NCBI GenBank assembly: GCA_900313675.1
Contig: OMSO01000003.1
Coordinates: 1 to 64,000, forward strand
Direction: 5' to 3'
From: an uncultured Fibrobacter sp.
GTDB taxonomy: Bacteria; Fibrobacterota; Fibrobacteria; Fibrobacterales; Fibrobacteraceae
Length of the DNA: 64,000 nt
Shown: piece by piece, positions 9,524 through 17,981 of the stretch
How positions within the stretch are numbered: position 1 is the stretch's first letter
Layout: each line of letters starts with the position of its first letter
Program-made: the position numbers and the translations under genes
The notes under the pieces: model-generated
Database searches by the model: none
The model's input: only the letters and a program-made list of their open reading frames with translations
Told to the model about the DNA's origin: nothing

Positions 9524-11311
9524 ATGAAAAAGAATCTTTCTTTTGTAATGGCGGTGGGTTGGGTGTTCTCACTATCCCTTGCGGGTCTAGCAGAAGCGCA
9601 AACCGTTGAAATCGGTACATGGGCAGGCTTTCGTACAGCCGCAGTTTCTTTCACGTTCGATGATGGTCCGCAAAGTGATGTTGATATCGCTATGCCCTTG
9701 TTCAAAAAGTACGGTTACAAGGCGACTTTCAATATCGTTACCAATTGGGCGGGCGGTAATATTAATGGGATGCTTACCTGGAGTGGAGTTAAGGAATTAG
9801 CCGCGGCCGGTCACGAAATTGCAAGTCATAGCGACAGTCATCCCGATGGAACGATGTCTGCTAACGAGATTTCTTCATCCAAGGGAAAAATCAACCAAAA
9901 TATTCAGCAGCCCTACGGTTGTGTAACGCTTGCATACCCGAACTGCAATACTCCCGGCGATGCCCAGGTTCTGCAGAATTATGTTGTCGGAAGAATTTGT
10001 AATTCTGGCTCTAGTATTATGGGTAAGAATGGCCCGAGCAACTGGGCTGCAGTCCCTGCGATGATGACGGGCAGTAATGGTACCAGCGATTTCAAGGGCA
10101 ATATGCAAACGGCCGTTCAGCAAGGCGGCTGGGTCGCGTTCCTCACCCATGGCTTTACAACGGGAACAAACGGCTATGCGAATTACTCTCCGACCAATGC
10201 AAGTGCTATGGAAGACGGCCTCCAGTATGCCAAGCAAAATGACAGTAAAATTTGGGTCGCTCCGATGGGTCATGTTGCCATGTACATCAAGGAACGCAAT
10301 GCTAGTACGGCAACGGCATCTACTAGCGGAAGTTCCATTACGGTCAAGCTGACCCATACTATTGCCAATGATGTTTCCAAATACGAGTATCCCCTTTCGC
10401 TCCGTATAAAGAACGACAATAATTGGACCGCTGCCAGCGGAACCCAGGGCGGCAAGGCCATTACTGTTTTCATCAAGGATGGCTACATCTACTTTGACGC
10501 TGTTCCCAATGGCGGCGATATTGTAATCTCTAGTGGCGGAAGCTCTACTAATCCCTCCAGCAGCGCCTCTACCCAGCCGGGCAGTTCTGCCGCGCAGCCT
10601 GCATCCAGTAACTCCAATTCCGGAGTTTCCGTTGAATACAAGCTTGAAATGGAAGATTACATGCCGGGCGGCGAGGGTGTTGGCTACAGCGCCTTGAACG
10701 ATGACAGCGAAGCCACCGGTTACCGCTCAGACGATGCCGGTATCGTGAAGGTGGGAACAGACGGCTACGGTGTCGGTTATACCATGGCCGGCGAGTGGTA
10801 TGCCTATTCGCTGGTTATTCCTTGCGAAGGTCAGTTCAGCGTGGTGGCCCGGGCGGCCACGGGGTCGGCAAATACCGCCCGGTTCACGGTATCTGCGGAC
10901 AATGTTGCCGGAGAGGTGGCGGTGGATGTTCCCAGCACGCCCGACGACTGGAATGCCTATGCCGAGGTTGACGGCAGCGGAACCCTGAATCTTGTTCCCG
11001 GGGACAATGTCATCAGGGTCCATTTTGACGATAGTTACATCAATGTGGACTGGATCAAGCTGACGTCGTCCAATGCCCAGTGCGCCTACGCGATTCCCGT
11101 GGCGAAAAACCTGCGGTTGAATTCCTTGTCGGGCCCTGTCCAGTACCAGGTTTTTGATATGAACGGTCACTTGCTCAAGTCCGGGACTGTCTCTGCCCAG
11201 GGTAGCGTGCAAAACCTGTGGAGCGCCGCCAACAGGGGCCTTTCTAAGGGGACATACGTATTGCGTTACGGGAACGGCGCTTCCATGGGGAGTGTCCAGG
11301 TCCGCAAGTGA
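9524..11311 (+). CDS. secreted polysaccharide deacetylase (CE4) with CBM6-like module
   Basis: 595 residues with AAAAGGTG as Shine-Dalgarno and a signal peptide ending near AEA. Residues ~35-250 are a NodB/CE4 deacetylase domain: motif 1 TFDDGPQ and motif 2 HEIASHSDSH supply the Asp and His metal ligands. A small beta domain and a Ser/Pro linker (about 340-365) lead to a CBM6-like module at ~370-510 (LEMEDYMPGG, AGEWYAYSLV, VDWIKL). A sorting-like tail (YQVFDMNGHLLKSG, GTYVLRYG) ends the protein. The family removes acetyl groups from xylan, chitin or peptidoglycan; with this binding module, acetyl-xylan is the best guess. It is likely exported and attached or released by the same route as its upstream neighbour. 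Confidence 0.9.
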   Translation: MKKNLSFVMAVGWVFSLSLAGLAEAQTVEIGTWAGFRTAAVSFTFDDGPQSDVDIAMPLFKKYGYKATFNIVTNWAGGNINGMLTWSGVKELAAAGHEIASHSDSHPDGTMSANEISSSKGKINQNIQQPYGCVTLAYPNCNTPGDAQVLQNYVVGRICNSGSSIMGKNGPSNWAAVPAMMTGSNGTSDFKGNMQTAVQQGGWVAFLTHGFTTGTNGYANYSPTNASAMEDGLQYAKQNDSKIWVAPMGHVAMYIKERNASTATASTSGSSITVKLTHTIANDVSKYEYPLSLRIKNDNNWTAASGTQGGKAITVFIKDGYIYFDAVPNGGDIVISSGGSSTNPSSSASTQPGSSAAQPASSNSNSGVSVEYKLEMEDYMPGGEGVGYSALNDDSEATGYRSDDAGIVKVGTDGYGVGYTMAGEWYAYSLVIPCEGQFSVVARAATGSANTARFTVSADNVAGEVAVDVPSTPDDWNAYAEVDGSGTLNLVPGDNVIRVHFDDSYINVDWIKLTSSNAQCAYAIPVAKNLRLNSLSGPVQYQVFDMNGHLLKSGTVSAQGSVQNLWSAANRGLSKGTYVLRYGNGASMGSVQVRK

Positions 11312-11334
11312 TAACTTGTCTGAACTGAAATTGT

Positions 11335-11342
11335 TATATTTG
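11335..11342 (+). promoter_or_regulatory. -7-like box TATATTTG
   Basis: A perfect TAnnTTTG box ends seven bases before the ATG at 11350. It overlaps the first base of the terminator stem that follows. Confidence 0.55.
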
Positions 11343-11366
11343 GCCCGCGATGATGCGGGCCTTTTT
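11342..11366 (+). terminator. terminator hairpin containing a start codon
   Basis: A seven-pair perfect stem (GGCCCGC at 11342-11348 with GCGGGCC at 11355-11361) and a five-T tail lie 30 bases after the deacetylase stop. The loop GATGAT holds the ATG of the next gene. Confidence 0.75.
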
Positions 11367-11676
11367 CATTATGCTTTTGTTCGTTTCGGCTGGTTTCTGT
11401 CAGCTGATGCCCAAACCCGCCTCATCTGGTACCGATTCGATTCTCTTGAAAGAAAAATCCGTGCCCAAGGTCTACGTGGATGCTCCGGATTCCGGCAAGA
11501 ATTCGGCTCTTTCCGGAGCGACGGCTACCATGGACAGCCGTCAGTTCTCCAATGACTCTACTATAGGGACTGTAATTGGCGTCGGTGCAGAATTTGTAGG
11601 CGACATGGTGAAAGGAATGCTTTCGCCCAATTCCCCCGAAACGGATGCGGTGGAGCTGGAACGCACTAGAAGGTAG
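11350..11676 (+). CDS. small exported protein of unknown function
   Basis: 108 residues, not recognised. The N-terminus has a hydrophobic signal (FFIMLLFVSAGFC) followed by a polar Ser/Thr/Asp-rich mature part and a hydrophobic patch near residues 75-100 (IGTVIGVGAEFVGDMVKGML). Possible starts are the ATGs at 11350, 11353 and 11371. The first is favoured because a TATATTTG box lies seven bases upstream, the arrangement seen at other probable leaderless genes in this window. The start codon lies in the loop of the terminator of the upstream gene. It could also be a lipoprotein-like product, but the Cys context is not a good lipobox. Confidence 0.55.
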   Translation: MMRAFFIMLLFVSAGFCQLMPKPASSGTDSILLKEKSVPKVYVDAPDSGKNSALSGATATMDSRQFSNDSTIGTVIGVGAEFVGDMVKGMLSPNSPETDAVELERTRR

Positions 11677-11811
11677 TGAGTGATGAGCGCGGACCTTATG
11701 GTCCTTTGAGGTCGCTTCCCTAACGGTCGCTTTGAGGTTTTATAATCGCGCTAGAGGCGCCTAATTACAACTCACTGCTCATGGCTCAAAGCCTTGCAAG
11801 GCAAGGCGTCC
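11677..11811. repeat. composite intergenic repeat region
   Basis: No gene is visible. The stretch contains short inverted repeats (GGACC-TTAT-GGTCC, GCGC-TAGAG-GCGC, GCCTTGCAAGGC) and ACTCA-type heptamers (ACAACTCACTGCTCATGG). The GGACC..GGTCC unit recurs inside the heptamer tract before lysA. Confidence 0.5.
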
Positions 11812-12654
11812 TCACTCCCCTAAGTATTTCTCGCCGCTTTCAACACTCTGATAGATGAGCGTGTTGATGGTCATGGGGCCCACGCCTCCCGGAACAGGGG
11901 TGTATGCGCTGGCCACGTCGTCGAGGCCCTTCTCGATGTCGCCCACGCCACCTGGATGGTAGCCGGCGTCCACCACGACTGCACCCTGCTTAATCCATTC
12001 CTTCTTGATGAACTCGGGCTTGCCGACCGCACCCACCAGGATGTCAGCCTGCTTCACGAATTCTGGGAGGTTTTCAGTCTTGCTGTGGCAGATGGTCACG
12101 GTGCAGTCCGCGTTCAGGAGCATCATGGCCATGGGCTTGCCGAGGATTGCGCTACGGCCCACCACGACGGCGTGCTTGCCTGCCAGCGGGATGTTGTATG
12201 CCTTCAACAGACGCATGATGCCTGCAGGAGTCGCACATCCGTAGGCGGGTTCGCCCATCGCCATACGTCCAAAGCCGAGGCAGGTCACTCCGTCTACGTC
12301 CTTGCGGGCGTCGATGGCTTCGAAGGCGGCGCGTTCGTCAATGTGGCGGGGAACCGGGTGCTGCAACAGAATGCCGTGCACGTCGCGATTCTCGTTCAGT
12401 TCCTGGATTTTGTTCAGCAGTTCTTCGGTGGTGGTGTTCTTGGGGAGAACCACGCGGATGCTTTCCATGCCCACCCGTGCGCAGGCGTTGCCCTTCATCT
12501 TCACGTAGGTGGCGCTGGCTGGGTCGTCGCCCACTAGGATAGTGGCGAGGATGGGGGTCTTGCCCGTCTTTTCCTTGAGTTTGGCCACGCGGGCGCTGAG
12601 TTCTTCTTCAGTGGTCTTGGCGAGTGCCTTGCCGTCGAGGATGAGTGCTGCCAT
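11812..12654 (-). CDS. folD: bifunctional methylenetetrahydrofolate dehydrogenase/cyclohydrolase
   Basis: 280 residues, the normal length for FolD, which interconverts 5,10-methylene-, methenyl- and 10-formyl-tetrahydrofolate in the cytosol with NADP. The catalytic Lys lies in [14 protein letters not shown] (about residue 54). The signatures [45 protein letters not shown] and [11 protein letters not shown] are all present. The loop usually written QLPLP reads QHPVP here. The start has GGAGA nine bases upstream. It lies 47 bases after the patatin gene and could be read through from that cluster, though its function is unrelated housekeeping. Confidence 0.97.
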   Translation of the reverse strand: MAALILDGKALAKTTEEELSARVAKLKEKTGKTPILATILVGDDPASATYVKMKGNACARVGMESIRVVLPKNTTTEELLNKIQELNENRDVHGILLQHPVPRHIDERAAFEAIDARKDVDGVTCLGFGRMAMGEPAYGCATPAGIMRLLKAYNIPLAGKHAVVVGRSAILGKPMAMMLLNADCTVTICHSKTENLPEFVKQADILVGAVGKPEFIKKEWIKQGAVVVDAGYHPGGVGDIEKGLDDVASAYTPVPGGVGPMTINTLIYQSVESGEKYLGE

Positions 12655-12701
12655 AAAAGTTCTCCGTTAAAAACAAAAATAGAAATGCTGGGCGTCTGTG
12701 T

Positions 12702-15338
12702 TTACCACTGGTAATTCCCGATGCGGACAAAGAAGGTGTAGTCCATCACGTCGCCCAGCTCGTCGAGAGTTTCGCGGTCCACCAGGCGGGACATTCCCGC
12801 AGATACGGAGATGGACTTGTACGCAAAGCGTAGCGTAGGTTCCAGAATAAACTTGTCGGCCCCGAGGTGCGCCGTCGGATTCTCTTCGAAGTCCCGCACG
12901 TAGGCGCCAAACACCCACATGCCGAACATTCCCTTGTGGAGCCCGAGGTTTATACGGGCAAGGCCATAGTGATGGCTGAGCAGTTCCGGATTGTACCATT
13001 CCCCGGTCCAGGGCGTGGCCGCAACACGCCTGCGGTAGAAGTTATCCATGGGCTTGATACCCGTCGACTTTGGGTAGACATAGCCGTGTCCTTCGTCGTG
13101 GAACGTATCCAGGCCGCCGCCCAGGAAAAGCCCCAGCGTCAAGAAAGATACCGGTGAGCGGCTGGCGTACATTTCCAGAGAAAGCTTGTGGTATATGGGA
13201 ATCAGGTCCGCAATGTCAATCTTGTAACGCACGGACTGGAGTCCCCATTCCAGGAACAGGGACTGTCCGCCATAGGAGAAGAACGGATCGGTATCGCCTT
13301 CGGCGTAGCGGTATTGGAGAGACGGTGAAACGGGCCATGTTTCCAAATCGTCCATCCGATACACCTGGGCAAAATCAATAGTCCTGTCTCCCAACATGAA
13401 CGTAAGCGACGCCACCTGGTGGGCAGTCAGGTGATAATCCACCCACATATTAAAGTCGCTTCGTTTTTCACCGCGAGGCGTCGTGAAATACGCATTGTCT
13501 TCCAGGTAAGATTCAAAAGGCCGCAGGGTCTGCCAGTCATAGCGGAGCCCTACCGACCAGTCCCTGTTCCACAGGCGGGAAATTTCCAGCTTGGGACTTA
13601 CGCCGTATGACCTTGGGCCTACGAATCCCGAAACCCCGAGGGCGATATCCATCTGGTTCACGAAGGAGAGCGTCACATCGCCGTAAGCGTGTGGCCCGAT
13701 GGCGTTGGACCCGAAACCGCCCACAGAAACATCTACCGTCGGGGCGACCTTCGCTCCCACCAGCACGTTCCCCGTCGGCAACATGTCAAAGGAAACGGAA
13801 TCGTAGGCAGGTTCCTTGGAAATTTCTTTCAAGAAATTTTCGGGCGCCACCATGCCCGTGTCGCTTTCGTTCCAATAAGACGCTATGGTGGAATGGGTTT
13901 CTGCAGACAGGCTGTCAAATGACGGTTTGAACTTGAACCATGGGGCAGCCACCTTCTTGAAAGTCAAATAGTCCAGCGAGTCGTTCCTGAAAGGGATTAG
14001 TTCCGTAGCGTGGCGTTCCAAGGCAGAGAACCCCGCCTGAATCCATGCCGTATAAGCAGAATCCGTAGCGTAATGGGCGCGGAGCACTACACCGGACTCC
14101 TGGTAAGACAAATTCTGCAGGGGCTTTTCGAAAAGGATACGCTGCCAGGGGGAATTCCAGGACGACACTGAAGCAAGAGCCACCCGGGGAATTCCAACCG
14201 AAATAATGGGGACTTGCTCATAGACATCTTCAAAGGGCACAGCAAGCCCCGGACACAGTTCTCCGGAGTTGTAGTTTTCAACCAGCGGGAGACTCTTGAA
14301 CACATACTCTGAAGTATTCCATTGTTCGCCGTTACAGCCAAGCACCGTAAAGGGAATCACCGCCCCGCGAGGTACTCGGTTCATGGCCTCTTGCAGGCGG
14401 AGCTTTGCAAGGGCATACCTGTGGGCGGAAGTGTCGGGTTCAAAGGACTTGGGAATTTTCCGCAAGGTCATGGACGAATCCGGCTGCAACGCAAAACGGT
14501 AACGCAGGCTGGGCACGCCGTCGGGAGAAATGGGCCACCTGGCCTGTGACTGCTTTTTATTGTACAGGTCGTCGAACATGTTGTGGCCCACGTAGCCCTG
14601 TAGGTACGGGTCCAGAAGCACTCGCTGGATATCATCTAGCGTCATGCCGTGGGTCCAGAGGTAACCCACAAAAGCGCCCCACGACGTACCCACCACGGAA
14701 TCGATACGGACCTTGTAGGTTTCGATGGCATAGAGCACGCCCAGGTGGAACCAGGGAGAACGCTCGCCGCCACTGAGGTAGAGAACGGATTTTTGGGGGC
14801 CAGACGGAAGATGCGGTTCGACAGACTCTGTGTCCAGAGTCGTTTCTCTCCGAACAACGAAACGTCCAGAAACGCCGGACTCAGGGCACAAGAGAGAATC
14901 GGAAGGACTGATTTCGCCTGTCGACAAATCTATGGTTTCGCATTTCCACGATGTGTCGGGGGAAGCCTCCCCCTCGCTCCCGCCGCATGCCATCTCCGAC
15001 TTTCTCTTGTCATCCCCGCGACCTGTGGTGAGCGTAGCCGAACCAAGGCGGGGATCCCCTATCAGTTCTCCCTTTTCTGCGGCGTCCGCTACCCCCTCTG
15101 CGGGGGACACCCCCGCAACGCCCCCGCTGTCGGGGCTCGAGGCTCGAGGAACGTCATCCTCGCGTAGGCGAGGATCCGCTTGAGAGGATTGGGGTTCAGA
15201 TGTAGTGGGAACAAGACTATCCGCAGGGGCCTGCGCCGTAGAATCCTGGGCAGCAGTCATCTGCGACAGCAGACTGTCGGCTGGTTCTGCAGGCAACAGG
15301 GAAAAAGCGACCAACAGGATGGCCGCCACCTTCGGCAT
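12702..15338 (-). CDS. patatin-like phospholipase fused to an outer-membrane barrel-like region
   Basis: 878 residues from the ATG at 15338, which directly opens a signal peptide (MPKVAAILLVAFSLLPA). Residues ~183-500 are patatin-like: a glycine-rich oxyanion loop (SGGERSPWFHLG) and nucleophile elbow GTSWG with Ser219. The usual DG[GA] dyad motif is not obvious, so activity is uncertain. From about residue 560 the sequence alternates short beta strands and aromatic ends up to a terminal ...GNYQW, resembling the BamA/Omp85 barrel of type Vd patatin autotransporters (PlpD-like). Residues 53-130, between signal peptide and patatin, are encoded by several palindromic repeat elements read in frame (DPRLREDD and DPRLGSATLTTGRGDD). 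It is the last gene of a cluster with two PilT-like ATPases and an ABC-2 exporter. Confidence 0.8.
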   Translation of the reverse strand: MPKVAAILLVAFSLLPAEPADSLLSQMTAAQDSTAQAPADSLVPTTSEPQSSQADPRLREDDVPRASSPDSGGVAGVSPAEGVADAAEKGELIGDPRLGSATLTTGRGDDKRKSEMACGGSEGEASPDTSWKCETIDLSTGEISPSDSLLCPESGVSGRFVVRRETTLDTESVEPHLPSGPQKSVLYLSGGERSPWFHLGVLYAIETYKVRIDSVVGTSWGAFVGYLWTHGMTLDDIQRVLLDPYLQGYVGHNMFDDLYNKKQSQARWPISPDGVPSLRYRFALQPDSSMTLRKIPKSFEPDTSAHRYALAKLRLQEAMNRVPRGAVIPFTVLGCNGEQWNTSEYVFKSLPLVENYNSGELCPGLAVPFEDVYEQVPIISVGIPRVALASVSSWNSPWQRILFEKPLQNLSYQESGVVLRAHYATDSAYTAWIQAGFSALERHATELIPFRNDSLDYLTFKKVAAPWFKFKPSFDSLSAETHSTIASYWNESDTGMVAPENFLKEISKEPAYDSVSFDMLPTGNVLVGAKVAPTVDVSVGGFGSNAIGPHAYGDVTLSFVNQMDIALGVSGFVGPRSYGVSPKLEISRLWNRDWSVGLRYDWQTLRPFESYLEDNAYFTTPRGEKRSDFNMWVDYHLTAHQVASLTFMLGDRTIDFAQVYRMDDLETWPVSPSLQYRYAEGDTDPFFSYGGQSLFLEWGLQSVRYKIDIADLIPIYHKLSLEMYASRSPVSFLTLGLFLGGGLDTFHDEGHGYVYPKSTGIKPMDNFYRRRVAATPWTGEWYNPELLSHHYGLARINLGLHKGMFGMWVFGAYVRDFEENPTAHLGADKFILEPTLRFAYKSISVSAGMSRLVDRETLDELGDVMDYTFFVRIGNYQW
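14957..14974. repeat. GC-rich palindrome inside the patatin gene
   Basis: GGGGGAAGCCTCCCCC is a near-perfect palindrome in frame within the coding region. A similar GGGGGGAGCTCCCCC palindrome lies in intergenic DNA at 54047-54061. Confidence 0.5.
15010..15057. repeat. dispersed palindromic element inside CDS, copy 2
   Basis: Inverted arms TCATCCCCGC and GCGGGGATC flank a middle of about 27 bases (ACCTGTGGTGAGCGTAGCCG and further). The intergenic element at 53360-53413 is almost identical along its full length. Read on the minus strand it encodes DPRLGSATLTTGRGDD. Confidence 0.8.
15151..15180. repeat. dispersed palindromic element inside CDS, copy 3
   Basis: GTCATCCTCGC-GTA-GGCGAGGATCC, one base different from the reverse complement of the intergenic copy at 50-77. 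Read on the minus strand it encodes DPRLREDDV. Confidence 0.8.
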
Positions 15339-15345
15339 AAACCGC

Positions 15346-16353
15346 CTAGGCAAACCTTGCGGGATTGGCCACATACTTAGCCGCCACCTCTTGAGCCACG
15401 TATCCGGAACGCACCAGTTCTGCAAGACTGTCGTCCATCAGCATCATGCCTTCGGAAGCCGAAGCCGCAATGACCGACGGTAGCTTGAAATGGTCCCCCG
15501 TGCGGACACACATGGCCACGTTCTGGGAATTGAAAAGAACTTCCCAGGCGGCAACGGCACCGGAACCTTCGGCAGCTCCCGGAAGCAGGCGCTGCACCAC
15601 CACCGCTTTCAGTGCAGAAGAAAGCATGGTCCGGACCAAAGCCTTGTCTTCGGGCTTGGCGGCCGCCACAAGGGCGTCCAGGGCACCGGCGGAATTGCCG
15701 GCGGTCACGTTACACACCACCAGGGCACCTGCCTCGGCGGCCCGCAACATGGGCAGTAAAATGCTGGAATCGAAATCGCCCATCCACAGAAGGTCAACTC
15801 CGCTACGGATAGCCTGGTCCACTTTTTCGGCAACTCCACCCACGGAATCTTCGAGAATGAGACTGCTCCCCTGCTTTACAGGAAGTTCCTGGGCCTTGTC
15901 CAAGAAGCAGGCCCTTAAAATCCTGGATTCGCAAAGGGCGCCCACATAGGCTGTGGCGCTGGTGGTCTTGCCGGAGCATGCCGGACCTGCAAAAAGCACC
16001 AAACCGGAGCTAAAGCCCAGCATATTTTCCAGAACAGGAGGAATCCCGAGAGAGGTAAAATCCGGGCACTCGTTCAAGAGCGGACGGAATACGGCCCCGT
16101 TACCGAGAGCCTCACGAAAATACCGCACGCGCCAGCGCATGCCCTGCCAAGGGCCGCCAATTATGGAGCCGGATTCCCCTTCCAGGGAGCCCAAGAATTC
16201 AGCCAAGGAACCAAAGGGAATAACCGGAGCGTCGGGAACGGCGCAGACCTGCCCTGCCAAGCGAATTGCAGGGGCAGCCCCTTCGGTTATAATCAGTTCG
16301 CTACTGCCGGTATTGACGGCATATTCCAAAAGAGATTCAATTTCTGCAGCCAT
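15346..16353 (-). CDS. PilT-like type IV pilus retraction ATPase, Walker A intact
   Basis: 335 residues, close to the usual PilT length (about 345). It has Walker A GPACSGKTT, then a Walker-B-like stretch LLWMGDFDS where PilT normally has VGEMRD; the key Glu is replaced by Asp. The following AAEAGALVVCNV matches the PilT AAETGHLVFGTL segment, although the usual HTSS motif is absent. The C-terminal half (AVVVQRLLP, then LVRSGYVAQEVA) fits the PilT fold. The gene starts five bases after the preceding ATPase stops, behind GGCGGGGAGG. The role would be pilus retraction or another secretion-type motor, but no pilin is in the window, so the partner is unknown. Confidence 0.78.
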   Translation of the reverse strand: MAAEIESLLEYAVNTGSSELIITEGAAPAIRLAGQVCAVPDAPVIPFGSLAEFLGSLEGESGSIIGGPWQGMRWRVRYFREALGNGAVFRPLLNECPDFTSLGIPPVLENMLGFSSGLVLFAGPACSGKTTSATAYVGALCESRILRACFLDKAQELPVKQGSSLILEDSVGGVAEKVDQAIRSGVDLLWMGDFDSSILLPMLRAAEAGALVVCNVTAGNSAGALDALVAAAKPEDKALVRTMLSSALKAVVVQRLLPGAAEGSGAVAAWEVLFNSQNVAMCVRTGDHFKLPSVIAASASEGMMLMDDSLAELVRSGYVAQEVAAKYVANPARFA

Positions 16354-16355
16354 CT

Positions 16356-17981
16356 TTATGCCTCCCCGCCTGCAGGATGATACGCCGCAAAGCGTCTAAT
16401 GTCATTTGCCCGTTTCCAGGCCTCTACACCGTCGATGTAACCCGCTTCCACGCATTTCTGCAGGGAATCGTCCAGAGTAACGCCCTGGTCCCGCTGGCTA
16501 CTGATAGCGGCATTCAACTGTGACAGATCGCCCTTACGGATCATGCCCGCGATGGTAGGCGTCACCCGCACGGCTTCGGCGGCAAGAACCAGGCCCTGGT
16601 TGTCCACCACGGGAACCAAATGCTGCACGATAACGCCCTTCAGCTGGTCTGCCAGGGAACTGGCCAAAGAAGACCGCCCGCTTTCGGGAACAGAAACCAG
16701 GAGCCTCGAAAGCAGGGCATGGATGTTGTTCCCGCGGGTAACGGCAAACACCAGAGCGCCGGAATTGGCGGCCTGCAAAAGCAGGTTCAGTTCATCCACG
16801 TTTTCCAGATGGTCAAAGCAAATCACGTCGGCGCCGTCCCGCATGGCAAGTTCTATACCGTCCATACCCGTACGCACATGAAGTCCAACTTCTTTTTGGA
16901 CCAAGGCGCCGACACCGCCCTGAAGCAGGCGTTCGATAGGGCGTTCGATGGTCTGGATGTAGCACGGACGGTTTGCGGCAATGGTTTCGGCGAAGGCGTT
17001 CACCGTAGTGGTGCGCCCGCTGGCCGAAGGCCCAGCCACCAGCACCAGGCCACTGTTGAGTTCCGCAAACTGGGTGCAGAAAGGCGGCAGGTTCAAAGAA
17101 TCCAGAGCCGCCGCCTCCGTAGGAATCACCCGGATAGACACGCTGGGAACGACCCCGTTCCAGGTTACGGAAATGCGGGCACGGCCCACGCCGGCGAGAG
17201 CGATGGTTTTGCTGAAGTTCTTGCCCGCCACCACCTGGTAGCCGTCGGCAAAACCTTCGGAGGCTTCGGCCAAAAGTTCAGAGATGCGGGTCTTGTCCAC
17301 CACCTGTTCAGTAGCCGGGAATAGCGCACCGGACTGGCGCATGACCACCTGACGGTTGGAATAAAGGTAGATGTCCGTAGCGCCGTACTGGCGGGCAAAG
17401 GCAATCATCTTTTTCAAGGACATGATGGGGAGCAGAGTCTGGGGCGCTTCTACCGCCGTTCCCTCTCCAGAAGAAAGGGCGAACTGGCGGGGCAGTTCCT
17501 GCTCGCCTTCTTCTGCTGAATCTTCCCCAGTCTCTTCGGCAATGCTGATGGTCGAAATGCTGGTGGTTTCTAGACCGGATACCTTTTCTACCACCATGTT
17601 GGACGAAGAAGATTCACCATAAATGTTGTTGCCCTCGATCTGCAGGGCAGGTTCGTCATCCACAGGTTCGGCCACGGCGGGCTTTGCCTCTACAGGAGCG
17701 GGCTTGGGTGCCGGAGTTGCGGCTGGAGCTGGCTTCGGGGCAGGGGCCGCCGATTGAGCCTGCGCCGGTTGGGCCGCAGCGTTAGCGGCAGCATGCTTTG
17801 CCTCCAGGTTCTGCACAAAGGCAAGGACCTTCGCATACATGGACTGCTGTAAAATACCCGCCTTGACCAGAACCTGGCCAATGTCCATAGATTCCGTAAT
17901 TTCGCCCCAGTGGGCCTTGACCTGATCCTCCGTGACCACCTTGTTGTGGACGAGGACCTGTGCCATATACTGATTTCTCAT
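16356..17981 (-). CDS. PilT-like ATPase with N-terminal MshEN-like domain, altered Walker A
   Basis: 541 residues from the ATG at 17981, which overlaps the stop of the permease gene (ATGA) and has GGAGGG seven bases upstream. Residues 1-60 resemble the helical N-terminal domain of GspE/PilB ATPases (QVLVHNKVVTEDQVKAHW). An Ala/Pro/Lys linker (about 65-120) follows. The PilT-like core at ~180-540 has GPSASGRTTTVNAF, where the invariant Walker A Lys is Arg, and ADVICFDHLE in place of VGEMRD. It may be a non-hydrolysing or weakly active partner of the adjacent PilT-like protein, comparable to the PilT/PilU pair. That the two form a complex is inference. Confidence 0.75.
   Translation of the reverse strand: MRNQYMAQVLVHNKVVTEDQVKAHWGEITESMDIGQVLVKAGILQQSMYAKVLAFVQNLEAKHAAANAAAQPAQAQSAAPAPKPAPAATPAPKPAPVEAKPAVAEPVDDEPALQIEGNNIYGESSSSNMVVEKVSGLETTSISTISIAEETGEDSAEEGEQELPRQFALSSGEGTAVEAPQTLLPIMSLKKMIAFARQYGATDIYLYSNRQVVMRQSGALFPATEQVVDKTRISELLAEASEGFADGYQVVAGKNFSKTIALAGVGRARISVTWNGVVPSVSIRVIPTEAAALDSLNLPPFCTQFAELNSGLVLVAGPSASGRTTTVNAFAETIAANRPCYIQTIERPIERLLQGGVGALVQKEVGLHVRTGMDGIELAMRDGADVICFDHLENVDELNLLLQAANSGALVFAVTRGNNIHALLSRLLVSVPESGRSSLASSLADQLKGVIVQHLVPVVDNQGLVLAAEAVRVTPTIAGMIRKGDLSQLNAAISSQRDQGVTLDDSLQKCVEAGYIDGVEAWKRANDIRRFAAYHPAGGEA

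Noticed and set aside
14641-14857. Frameshifted or broken patatin gene because of the odd low-complexity segment
   Set aside because: The frame is continuous from signal peptide to terminal strand; the odd segment is in-frame repeat DNA upstream of the catalytic domain.
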